Positions 37,574-47,358 of a stretch of DNA of 64,000 bases are shown piece after piece (within the stretch, counting starts at the first letter, position 1; each line of letters begins with the position of its first letter). The position numbers were made by a program, and so were the translations under genes. Origin of the DNA: Sclerotinia nivalis (taxonomy: Eukaryota; Ascomycota; Leotiomycetes; Helotiales; Sclerotiniaceae); assembly GCA_029531795.1 (NCBI GenBank), contig JAPEIS010000013.1, forward strand, positions 310,001-374,000. Reading direction: 5' to 3'. The notes beneath the pieces are model-generated. The model worked only from the letters and a program-made list of their open reading frames with translations, searched no databases and was not told where the DNA came from.

Positions 37574-38029
37574 TTAAGCATGGGAGATCTTGATCTCGTA
37601 ACCATTTGCGAGTGTCGCTGCATGAAAGGGGTGTACGAGTAAGTTCTCAACGCCAAGCACACAATCATCGTTGAAAATACCGCGAAACAAGGTTCCGGAC
37701 GACCATTTTGTCGTTCCGCCAGCATATCCAAAGACACCTTTGATTGCAACTTGCAAGTGCCGTGCGGTAAAGCCACTTGGCTGTGTGTCGATCGGACTGG
37801 GCGACATAAAGTAATTCTCAAAAATATCGCCGATGCTTAGAGAGTTCTTGGCTTCAAGAAATGATTCAGCTAAGTCGAGTAAAGACTTGACTTTGTATTG
37901 GACCTTGCAAGCAATTTCGCACAAGAAATGCGAAGACAATGCTGTATTCTCCCCGACGGTGGCTTGGGGTTGTACGACCTGAGGTATGAAAAACACTCGA
38001 GTTCCACAATGTGAGGTCTTCTGTATCAC
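37574..38029 (-). CDS. Unknown protein or terminal exon, about 150 aa
   Basis: A 151-codon open frame has balanced, protein-like composition: no repeats, regular hydrophobics, and segments such as Ser-Ile-Gly-Asp-Ile-Phe-Glu-Asn-Tyr and Val-Phe-Gly-Tyr-Ala-Gly-Gly-Thr-Thr. There is no ATG at its 5' end (it opens with GTG). A CAG acceptor with upstream pyrimidines lies a few bases in, so it is probably the last exon of a spliced gene whose first exon I could not place. No family recognised. It is isolated, with no gene nearby on either side. Confidence 0.35.
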   Translation of the reverse strand: MIQKTSHCGTRVFFIPQVVQPQATVGENTALSSHFLCEIACKVQYKVKSLLDLAESFLEAKNSLSIGDIFENYFMSPSPIDTQPSGFTARHLQVAIKGVFGYAGGTTKWSSGTLFRGIFNDDCVLGVENLLVHPFHAATLANGYEIKISHA

Positions 38030-40308
38030 GTTTCAGAAGAGTTGCCTGGAGCTGTACTTATTGCCCTTTCACAAATGCAAATGCTTGGTATTCGATAACG
38101 AGAGATATACCTAGTACTGGATGACTAGGACAAATATTGCAATGGGCATTGAGGGATAATAATAGGATATTCACGATCCTTGAAAGCCGAAAATTCATTG
38201 AGAGTCTTCATCAGGACAATTTGGAATGTCTTAGATCAAATGAGTTTCGAGAGTTAGGTAATAATCATTGACTCCTTTATGATCAAGACGAAGAAAATGA
38301 GGAGAATGGAAAAGGCGAATGAAAATTATTATCGAGGTAGTATGAGTTTGTCTCTGAATCTTTTGTTTCTTTGTCACCTTTTAAGGCAAAAGTGATTCCT
38401 TGTATCTCTTACCACGAAAACATCACAAGTGTGAATGTTCAGCAAAGTCATAGTACCTCCAGAATCAATGTCTTTTCATGGTTTAAACAATATACTATCA
38501 ATGTTTTGATACGAATTGCATAATTGTTCATCAATGTTCTAGTTTGTCTTGGACTATGAGATTTATACCAAAGTCACTTTCAGTCACTATTTTCGCTTCT
38601 GTTGATATCTTATGAGGCTAGAGAGAGGATCTATAGAGCTTGTGACTGAGTTGTAGTAGACAACAATTGGAAAATTCAGAACATACAATATCTTGAGCAC
38701 ACTGTAAATCATCGTATCTGGACTATGCATCGTGGAACTATTATCCGACGCCATTTCTCAGAATGAACGAAATTACCTTGTTACAGGATACTCCAGCGGT
38801 ATCTGGAAACTGTTCTTCGATGGCATTAATGCTTGTTTGGAATTCCTATACTTGAGGCTTCATTCTTGCAAAATTGTCTTTGTTCTGTTCCGAGATCTTT
38901 TTTGGTGAAGATGAAGTATCATCGTACTCCCTGCAATGAAGGTGTGAAGTGGATGAGGAAGTGCTTTGAGAAATTTATCCAGTCATGATCAGACGATATA
39001 AATGCAAATAATGAGATCCATTTAGAGATGCACACGATAATAGAACCGATTGGCACATGATTGAATCTCTCCATCCCAACTGTGTTGACGAGAAAATGGG
39101 AGTATTTAAGCGGATTCTAAACAATGTGATATCCCAACAGTCTAGAATTTATTAATGTAAATACATGCACTATTTAGGACATTCAGTTTGTTGCCAAATA
39201 CGTATATCTTCCTTAAACTCTCCATCATTTCTCTTTTGACATAGCGACTTCATGGCTTTGATTAGAAAGAAGACGGCCATGCACCTTGAACGAACGAGAT
39301 TGCCATCAAACCCAATTACCTCACTTTTTGACGGTGGCCGGACCATCTACCACCAGAGCAAGAGCGTATTTCAAACACTATTGCTAACATCGACGCTCCA
39401 ACTCCGTTAGCTCCAGTTACCTACCGCTCTGATGTCAACCATCCGCTATTTCATGGTAGATTCGCAGACTATCTCTTTTGTGTCGCGTACGTAGATAACA
39501 AGGTTCTCGTCGCCGACAACTCGGGATCCACAGCTCGCACTTGGAGCGTATGTTCTGTGTACATGGAAACATGCCAACATCGTTACTTTTCCAAACAATG
39601 TTCACAAAAATCTTTCCGACGTGGTTTTGTAAAATTCGATAACCTGGTTGGTAGTGTAAGTTTTTGGGTCTGGGCCCCAAAATTTGTCGTTGTAAAAGAA
39701 TCCCCCTAACTTTAGGTGGTGTGCGAATCCTTTGGAGTTAAAGCTAAGGTATTTGATATCTGAAAACATAGTATTTCACTACCCATGATGAAATCTAACG
39801 GATAAGCACTACGAGATGCGACTATATCGTCTAGAAACGTTGGCATGGTCATAAGACAATGTCGTTTAAGATGACACGAGCAAACCCGAGGCATCAGACG
39901 AAACAAAGAAAAATACCCGGACGCTCACATCAAGATAGTATTTTCCAAGCACTTGAGACGAGGAAGGCTAATGCATAACGTCACCTGGGCAACTGGATGC
40001 TCCGGTAAAAGCTGTATTGTATGAAATTAAGCTTGCGTAGGTGTGGCTAACCAAAAGCCAGCAGTGGACAAAATTCCGTATGTCCTTCTCTTCCACTCAT
40101 GAACAGATGTCAAGGCTTCACTTAATAGGCCGAAGACTCCTCAAGCAAACTCGACCTTAGAATCACGAGGGCCAAAGCAACCAGTTCAATGACACCATCA
40201 TTGTGCATCTATCTAGCTCCATTGATGATGTTTCCCCATTGTTACCCCAATCTGTCCGCACAGCTAGGTGCTAGGTAGCAGGTATCTGAATAAATCTACT
40301 GTCATCAG
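38030..40308. other. Sparse intergenic DNA, no gene supported
   Basis: AT-rich sequence. The only stretch of interest is an open frame without a start codon on the + strand at about 39345-39705 (about 120 codons), with some protein-like segments near its end (Ser-Phe-Trp-Val-Trp-Ala-Pro-Lys-Phe). It could be a relic exon, but no splice partners were found. Confidence 0.4.
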
Positions 40309-40824
40309 CTATTGCTCTCTCTTCGGTACTTTCTTATTCGCCTTCCGGCTATCCGCTGCAGTGGTCTTTCCTCCCGGTCTCCTTTCAGGTTGATTCTTCT
40401 CCTCGTTCCCCTCCTCATTTTCTTCTTCTTCTTGGTCTTGTTTGTCTTCATCTTGGCCCCCCGCCGCCCCTTCGTCTCCTCCTCCACTCTCCCCGTCCGT
40501 ATCACCCTCCTCGTCCGTGTCACCCTCCTCATCCGTGTCACTTTCCTCGTCCACGTCACTCTCATCCCCCATGTCACTTTCCAGCTGCTCTTCAACAGGC
40601 GCCGGACGTGGATGAGCCTCCATCCACTGCCTCAGAGGTTCCCCCATATGCCTTACGAAGAACAACCTATTCTGGTCGTCAGGTGGAAATTTTTCATTCA
40701 TCTTCTTGGTGAGGTTCTTCCGAGCCTGTTTACTGTCCCTCCAGAAACGCCCCTCATTATGCTTATCCTGAAGTAGCTCTTGAAGATACGCCGTTTCTGC
40801 TGGTTTCCATGCTCTAGGTGCCAT
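40309..40824 (-). CDS. Small acidic protein with a SANT/Myb-like N-terminus
   Basis: Single exon of 171 residues, starting at ATG 40824. The N-terminal 70 residues (Trp-Lys-Pro-Ala-Glu-Thr-Ala-Tyr-Leu-Gln-Glu-Leu, then Phe-Trp-Arg and Phe-Phe-Val-Arg-His) resemble a short Myb/SANT-like helix bundle. The rest is an acidic tail with an imperfect 6-residue repeat (Asp-Thr-Asp-Glu-Glu-Gly) followed by a Lys-rich end that could be a nuclear signal. An upstream in-frame extension to 40974 exists but is hydrophobic and unlike the rest; the ATG before Ala-Pro-Arg is preferred. Probably nuclear. Function unknown. Confidence 0.6.
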   Translation of the reverse strand: MAPRAWKPAETAYLQELLQDKHNEGRFWRDSKQARKNLTKKMNEKFPPDDQNRLFFVRHMGEPLRQWMEAHPRPAPVEEQLESDMGDESDVDEESDTDEEGDTDEEGDTDGESGGGDEGAAGGQDEDKQDQEEEENEEGNEEKNQPERRPGGKTTAADSRKANKKVPKREQ

Positions 40825-41778
40825 TTTGAGGTGAGAATGCGATGATTTTTTTATCTGAGTGATGAGATGATGAGATAATGAGGTTTTGGTAACGAGAATG
40901 ATGTGGTTAAAGTAGTTAAGGTGGTTCAAAGGGAGTGATAGAAACAAAGCCTGGAAATGATGGTAGTATACCATATGATAATGGAGAGATATCTATGATG
41001 CATGATATCCTGTCTATTATCCATTTGACCACTTCAACATGAATTCTTTAGTACATTACTTTGAATACTTTCTATGTCATCAGCTCTCTATCGGCCTACA
41101 TCCTTTGATAAATCTCATTCTTCTCATAAAAAGGCACTGATCAATGAATGATGCTTTATACCTTCTTGAATACAGAAGAACTTCATCGATCCAGGTTCCC
41201 TTATCATTACCTGGACTACCATCGGGCGTCTGCCTCAAAAACGCCCTATTAATTCCAACATAAGCCCGTACACTTTCCACAAATGGCAGCGAATGCATCC
41301 TAATCAATGCAAGATTCCTCATAACAATTGACTTCCCAACTAAAACTTATGAGTAGGCTGAAATTGCCATCTATGCACATCTAGATGAACTCTCTTCTTG
41401 TAGACCATTCAACCCTTCGAAATATACAAATTAAAAACCATCGAAACAGCTAATTCAAAGAAAGGCCCAGCTTCATTCGAGGCTTGCCTCTTTCAATTGA
41501 TATAAAATGAAATCTTTTCATTGGCTTGAATCTCGCCATCATCCACTACTCACTCACTAGTGAATTGATCCACAACCCCATCTATATCCCACCATCCCGT
41601 CTCGGGTAACCCCTTCATCCTTCTTACGTACCCCACTTCACCACTCAAAAAATCCCTTACTCCTTCACTCCTAACAAACCTCATCACTCTCCACCCCCAA
41701 CATAATCCCAATCCGCCTGCGCACCTAAAAACCTCGCAAACAAAAAAACACAAAATATCAATTAATTATTGGAGGTAT
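40825..41778. other. Intergenic DNA upstream of the acidic-protein gene and downstream of tRNA-Trp
   Basis: Two short minus-strand frames (41080-41322, 80 codons; 41550-41753, 67 codons) have somewhat protein-like composition (Trp-, Gly- and Arg-containing) but no domain, no splice link that I could establish and no clear start context. They are not called as genes. T-rich runs on the minus strand just below 41779 could serve as RNA polymerase III terminators for the tRNA. Confidence 0.4.
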
Positions 41779-41850
41779 TGAACCACACCCGATTTGAACG
41801 GATAACCTTTCGATCTGGAGTCGAACGCGCTACCGTTGCGCCAGCGGTCC
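41779..41850 (-). tRNA. tRNA-Trp (anticodon CCA)
   Basis: Read on the minus strand from 41850, all four stems fold: a 7-bp acceptor (GGACCGC with GTGGTTC, two wobbles), a D-arm (GCGC/GCGC), an anticodon stem (TTCGA/TCGAA) with loop CTCCAGA so that the anticodon is CCA, and a T-arm (ATCCG/CGGGT) with loop TTCAAAT. The discriminator base is A at 41779. There is no intron and no encoded CCA end, as expected for a nuclear gene. Length is 72 nt. Oligo-T tracts follow downstream. Confidence 0.95.
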
Positions 41851-42741
41851 TTAATCATGTGACTGTTACAGTTTGATTTCTTAAATAAGACATTATATTC
41901 CTGGCCTCTATTTCTCACTTCACAAATTTTATGTTTTGAGCGATATTGTGATGTGTGATATCTCCATATTGGGAGATGTGATTTTGCACGCGCAATATAT
42001 ATATATATTTTTCCCACGGTTTTGAATTAACATTCTTGAAGTTTGCGGATTTTAGGTTACGGAGTACGGTGAGATTAATTTGGAAATATCGCAATGTCTA
42101 TCTACCTCTTAACATCAGAGCTTTATTTATCCTCAGGCTTACCCCAGGTTCTATCACTACCACTTTCAATATCCGGGAAAAAATGCCAATGCCGGGGATT
42201 TGTTTTGGAAAAGTTAATGGTGGAATTTGCCATTCCACTGGGTAGAGCGAAGACAAGAGACCGAGGATTATGATGAGGGAATCGATGGTGGTGTAGATTT
42301 TCGGTGATAGGTGTGCTGCTGTGTCCAGTGGTGTTGATATCGATGCGATGGAATTGATGAGTGATGATTCACCAAACCCTCGAATGATGCTTCGGAGTCA
42401 GGAATGGAATATTGAGCAATGATAGATGTGAGGTATTGATCATTGAATAAGAGGCAAGGACGAAAGCAAAAGCACTTGACCGAGGTGCTAAATATTACCC
42501 CACAAGGATTTATGAGCTCGCCGGAAAGCTGATCAATACTGAAGTTTCATCCTAACAAATAATTTCTCACATGAGCGGCTTAGATTGTCTCTGCAGATAT
42601 CAACGCTGAAGAAATACATATAATTTTCCGAAAAAGTATTCCGACACCAAAACATCAGGGCGTAATTTCGTTTTTAAAAAAGATCATACCCGTAGCCCTT
42701 CCCAAAACCCAAATCATTCTCATTCATCGAACAGAAACCTC
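41851..42741. other. Intergenic DNA between tRNA-Trp and the GH131 gene
   Basis: No gene is seen. An AT dinucleotide run lies near 41996-42009. The remainder is AT-rich with short frames only. The right end is the 3' flank of the GH131 gene. Confidence 0.5.
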
Positions 42742-43767
42742 TCAAACCTCGCACACATCAGCATCACAGTTTTCGCTATCAACCATGAAAATACCGCCAA
42801 AAATCAATCCCTCATTAATTCCACTTTCCTGGAACCCGTTCTTGGTGATATCCGCACCAGGAGCAAAATTCGTTGGCTTTTTCAACAAGCCGAAGTGGTA
42901 TTGACCTCGTCCCGAGAGATCGTTGGGTAAGGCTTCGCTTACAGATGCGAGAGGTTTGGAAGAGGCAGAATAGAAAACTTGGGTTGTGCTGATTGAAGGT
43001 TAGTTGGATATGTGAAGGAAAGGACTGGGAAACAAACTTGGCGGTGAAATCCAACTTCAAAGCAAAGTTGTGCCATCCATCAGCAAAGGGGGTGGTGAAA
43101 AGTTCTGTGGCCCCTTCATTGACATTTCCTACGACTCTCAAGACATTTGGATCCGTGATGTTGGTGTCTAAGATGGTACCCGTCTTCAACACGATTTGAT
43201 TTGTGCTGAAATCTGCACTTTCAAGGAAGGCAATTTGGTACTCGTGGCTAAGATTCAATTTACGGGATTCATCTTTCATGATGGAGAAATGAAGAGTCTT
43301 AATACCAGTGGTAGATGGATCAGAGCCATTGTTTGACAGGGGCATCAATTCGGCACGACGAAATCCGAGTTGAACATTGGTCGAGGAGGGAGCATAGATG
43401 GAGGCATCGGAGAGGGTGACTTCGAAAGGTATAGTTGAGTTTCCGTCATACTGAGCTGTTATTAGTCGTGTGAGAAATTTGGCGCACGAAATAGCTTACC
43501 AAGGAAGTGGGAATATCAGATGGAATTTTGATTATTTCGCTCCACGTGAGATCTGGAAACGTTAGAAGAAATGCTGTTAAAGAGGAAATCAAACATACTC
43601 GCTCCAAAGTTATATTTAGGATTGTAGAGACTTGTATTGGAGTTATCAAATGCACTTGGTGTGGTTCCTACTGGTATGCGCCCTTCAAATTGAATTGGAC
43701 AATCTTGCGCTTGTGCTACAGAGGCAAGTGTCAACAATGACAATCCAAGGAAAGAGTGAAGCGACAT
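42742..43767 (-). CDS. Secreted glycoside hydrolase family 131 (beta-glucanase-like)
   Basis: Exons are 43767-43599, 43552-43500, 43450-43038 and 42988-42742, with introns of 46, 49 and 49 nt, giving 293 residues. A signal peptide (about 1-20, ending Ala-Gln-Ala) precedes Asp-Cys-Pro-Ile-Gln-Phe-Glu-Gly-Arg. The chain then follows the GH131 pattern: Asn-Leu-Thr-Trp at the first splice junction, Phe-Arg-Arg-Ala-Glu-Leu, Lys-Thr-Leu-His-Phe-Ser, Glu-Tyr-Gln, and Trp-His-Asn-Phe-Ala. It ends Phe-Gly-Gly-Ile-Phe-Met with Cys near the C-terminus. GH131 enzymes cleave beta-1,3/1,4/1,6-glucans of plant or fungal walls and act outside the cell. Several N-glycosylation sites fit secretion. At the second intron the acceptor 5 bp downstream (CTCAG) was chosen because the nearer one stops at once. 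Confidence 0.9.
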
Positions 43768-44773
43768 GATGAAAAAAGCTGTGAATGAATGTATGGACGT
43801 AAGAATAAATGAGCGTATTGATATTAGTTAACGTGTTATAAGGAATAGAATTAACGAGAGGAGTCACGCAGTGATACTTTGGATGAAAGGGTACACGGTC
43901 CGAAAAGCTAATTCATATATGTATATATAGTCAGTCTTCTTTGCGAACCGGACAATTCCACATCTCATATATTATGGTTTCATTTAGTGAGCTTTCGCCA
44001 AAGAAGCTGCTTTACCTTTATTATTAGAATTGCTGCAGATAGATTATACCTCAAACGAGGCAGTGGAAAACTTCCAGAGCTTTCAAACGCATAATGCCAA
44101 TAGACAAACGAGGACGAAAAGAACAATGAGACAAGGTCCGTCAAAATTAGCCATGAAGTTACGATGAAAATCATGGGCATATGCGGGTCCGTAAATTAAA
44201 ACACCGAGACGAAAAAGCAAGCCTGTTTCAAAAAAAACTCTAATTCGACATGTAATTTCGAATGGTCAAAGTAGATTCGCGCAGTCTTCTAATACAGTTT
44301 GGAGAATGTTTCAGTCTCTGAAATCGTATTAATGGCTCGAATGAGATCGAAGCCGAGTATGGCATTGGAGATATGGACCTCTTCTAGAACTACTATGAGG
44401 GGTGCAACAAACGGGTGAAGCCCTGCCCAGATAAAGGAATGCAGATCGTAAGATAGAGCAGTCGTGAGAAGTAAAGGTATATCCTCAGTTGTAGCCATTG
44501 AAAGAAACAGCGGAATTTATCGTCAGGCGTCAAAAAGCCAACATTCAAGAATAAATAACTTTGAAGTTCTGATCATGGGGAAATACTTGATTGTTGCGGC
44601 GGGGATGGGGTATGTCTGGCTCCGGAAGCCGGCGTATTTGATTATCCGAACAATGGGGTAATTACATATTACGTAGTGGCATGAGGCGCCTTTGACTTTC
44701 AAAGCTTCCTTCAATCAAAACCTCAAACAATCAATATCTAAAATCCTCAATTACTTCCAGCACCTAAATCAAG
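43768..44773. other. Divergent promoter region of the GH131 and ubiquitin-hydrolase genes
   Basis: AT-rich 1-kb spacer between two divergent starts. A 69-codon minus-strand frame at 44289-44498 begins with a good ATG and has protein-like composition (Trp-Ala-Gly-Leu-His-Pro-Phe), but no family is recognised and no splice continuation was found, so it is not called. Confidence 0.45.
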
Positions 44774-45651
44774 ATGGCAGAAGCAACAGATAACCCAGAT
44801 GTACCTTCAAGCAAGAAGGCTTTTATTCCTTTAGGTATCTCATCCTTTGCCCCACTCAAGCGTCCCATTACCCCAAGCTAACCCCTCCAGAAAATAACCC
44901 CGAAGTAATGTCCTCTCTCCTCCATAAGCTCGGTCTCTCAACCACTCTCTCCTTCCACGACGTATTCTCCATCGAAGACCCATCCTTCCTCTCCTTCATC
45001 CCTCGTCCCGCTCTCGCTCTCTTGTTAGTTTTCCCAGTCTCGAAAAGCTACGAAGAATTCCGCTATTCTGAGGATAAGGACCGGGAGGATTATAAGGGCA
45101 AAGGAGAGGATGAACCAGTTATTTGGTATAAACAGACTATTAGGAATGCATGTGGTTTAATTGGACTGTTGCATGCTGTGAGCAATGGAGCTGCAAAGGG
45201 TTTTGTTGGTATGTTCTATTCTGCTCCTCTCATTCTTTTGGGCCAATCTAACATTATTTCCTCTTTTGCAGGAAAAGATACCCCTCTGGGCAAGCTAATT
45301 AAAGACGCCATCCCCCTCGGCGCCATCGATCGCGCAGATCTTCTATACAATTCCCAAGCCCTTGAGTCCGCTCATCAAAGCGCCGCAACCCAAGGCCAGT
45401 CCTCTACACCCGATGCCGAAGACAACATTGATTTACACTACGTATGTTTCGTGAAAGACGAGAAGAACAATCTGTGGGAGATGGATGGGAGGAGAAGAGG
45501 TCCGCTCGAGTTGGGCTCACTGGGAGCAGATGAAGATGTTCTTAGTGAGAAGGCATTAGATTGGGGAGTGAGAAAGTTTTTGAAGAGAGAAGAGGAGAAT
45601 GGTGCCGAGTTGAGATTTAGCTTGATTGCATTGGCACCAAGTCTTGATTAG
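44774..45651 (+). CDS. Ubiquitin carboxyl-terminal hydrolase, UCH (peptidase C12) family
   Basis: Exons are 44774-44834, 44891-45208 and 45272-45651, with introns of 56 and 63 nt, giving 252 residues. The enzyme removes small adducts from the ubiquitin C-terminus; UCHL3/Yuh1-type members act in the cytosol and nucleus. The catalytic set is complete: oxyanion Gln102 in Lys-Gln-Thr-Ile, nucleophile Cys108 in Asn-Ala-Cys-Gly-Leu, His182 in Asp-Leu-His-Tyr-Val, and Asp198 in Glu-Met-Asp-Gly-Arg. Length is close to the family norm. The second junction restores Gly-Phe-Val-Gly-Lys-Asp and removes an otherwise open intron. It is convergent with the ZIP transporter gene, with 400 bp between stops. 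Confidence 0.93.
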
Positions 45652-46051
45652 GGTGCGGGAGTGTACGATTATGATTATGACTATCATGAAGCATTTTTAA
45701 AGGATCGGAAGGAATACTGGCGTTGCATGGCATCAAATGAGCAGTCAAAAACAGCTGCATTCGGGAGTCGAACACTTTTCATCCATATCAAAGGAAAGAT
45801 AAAAGTATGAGCCTTGGATACCATGATATGTTTAGATTTTTCGCGATGGCTTTATCCATAATCTTTTTACCCGATCATCCCACTTCTATTGACGTCCATG
45901 ATGTGCAACATTTCCAAAAGCCCGAAGCTATATCGTAACCCCGTGTAACTCATCTCTTTGAATCATAAAATTTCGTTCTATGGATACGTTCTATGACCAA
46001 GAAATACTATGAATTGTTAGCAACTATACCAAAATCAATGGCAAAAACCTA
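45652..46051. other. Convergent 3' spacer between the UCH and ZIP genes
   Basis: Only 3' flanking DNA is seen. A single GATGTGCAACAT sequence at about 45900 resembles the core of the 16.8-19.0 kb repeat array, but the flanking unit sequence is absent. Confidence 0.5.
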
Positions 46052-47358
46052 CTAAAGCATAATTCCAGCTCCAGCAGCCATAGCCATGAATTGCTTAAGA
46101 GTCTTCGTCAACTCAACACCCCTATCCTTTCCAGTCTCCAACAATTCCGGGATAACAGCTACCGTTCCCACATACAAGAACGTTCCAGCAGTAAATGGTA
46201 ACAACATATCACCCCACTCTAAACTTGTGCCCATCAGCCCGTCGAATCTGCCAATGCCGCCTTCATCTGTACTGGACCCATATTCTTGTATCATGATACC
46301 AATGACTGTGCCGAGGAGGGCTCCAAGTGCGGTAACGAATTGTGCGCCCATGGCTGCGCGTTTGGAGAAACCAGATTGGATCAGGAGGGCAAAATCACCG
46401 ACTTCGTGAGGGATTTCGTGAAAAAATACCGCGACTGTGGTTGTTGCGCCAATTGTTGGGGATGCATAGAAGGAGGAGGACATGGCGAGACCATCTGTGA
46501 TATTGTGGGTGAAATCCGCGCTGTTGTACAATTAGCAAAGATCCCCTCCTATCAGTTTTGCAGTAGGCCATACATAAGGTTAAGATACCCAGCAAGCTTC
46601 ACACTGGAATTGATTTCTTTTTCAGTCTTCTCAACCTCAACAATTGACTTTCCATTACCCTTCTTTCTTGATCTAGTACTTTTGGCAGGTGTATCATCCA
46701 AATTGCTTGAAACAGCAGAGATTTCCTTCTCACTGCCGTGTCCGTGGCTATGCGAATGATCATGACCTTCTCCACCAGTAGCGATTCTTAATCCCTTATC
46801 CATAGCAACAAATGTAACAAATCCAACCATGATCGCAACACCCAGCAATAAATTGCGGTTAGGTTCTACCAACACAAATCGCACATTTTCATGGGCATCC
46901 TCGCCGAGGAAGATTTCGGGGAGGAGATGGAATAATGTATCACCTAGAAGTCCACCGACTGCGAATGCTACCATTACGGAGAGAGAAGAAGGGTCGATGT
47001 TCGGTGGACATAATGCCAGGAGGAAATTGGGAGGTCCAGAAATGTAAAGGGTTGCTAAAAGGGCATTGACAGCGGGCGTGGAAGGGAAGAGGACTGCAAA
47101 TATGCGAGAAGTAAGAGTCGAGGTAACTGGAGACGTGACTTGTTTATATGCATTGAGGTCTTGCACAAGAGGACAATGCTATCGAGTTGAACTGGTTAGA
47201 TAGGACTCGGAAAGACTATTGTGCGAGCTTACTTGGAGCTGTTCCTCTATCTCCGGCAAGCTCATGCTCGCAACAGATGTAGCATGGCCTTGAGCATATA
47301 CGCATACGATTGCAATTGAAAGCAAAAGAGCCGCATGGCGGGGTCTAAAGAACGACAT
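46052..47358 (-). CDS. ZIP-family zinc transporter, LIV-1/KE4 subfamily
   Basis: Exons are 47358-47233, 47178-46574 and 46520-46052, with introns of 54 and 53 nt, giving 399 residues. A signal peptide (about 1-22) is followed by membrane helices. A His-rich loop (Gly-His-Asp-His-Ser-His-Ser-His-Gly-His, about 178-189) sits between the third and fourth helices, as usual for zinc sensing or binding. The metal-site motifs are His-Asn-Ile-Thr-Asp-Gly-Leu-Ala from His249 and His278-Glu-Ile-Pro-His-Glu-Val-Gly-Asp, the latter diagnostic of the LIV-1 branch (SLC39A7, yeast Yke4). Such proteins move zinc out of the ER or secretory lumen into the cytosol. The second junction falls inside the first metal-binding helix and restores Asn-Leu-Ile-Ala-Asp-Phe-Thr. 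No zinc-response element was recognised upstream. Confidence 0.93.

Noticed and set aside
39345..39705. About 120-codon + strand open stretch without a start
   Set aside because: Some segments look protein-like, but there is no ATG, no splice link and an overlapping reverse frame; kept only as a note in the intergenic entry.
40312..40776. 154-codon + strand frame opposite the acidic-protein gene
   Set aside because: Antisense shadow of the acidic repeat; composition is Leu/Val/Phe-rich only because of the complementary Glu/Asp codons.
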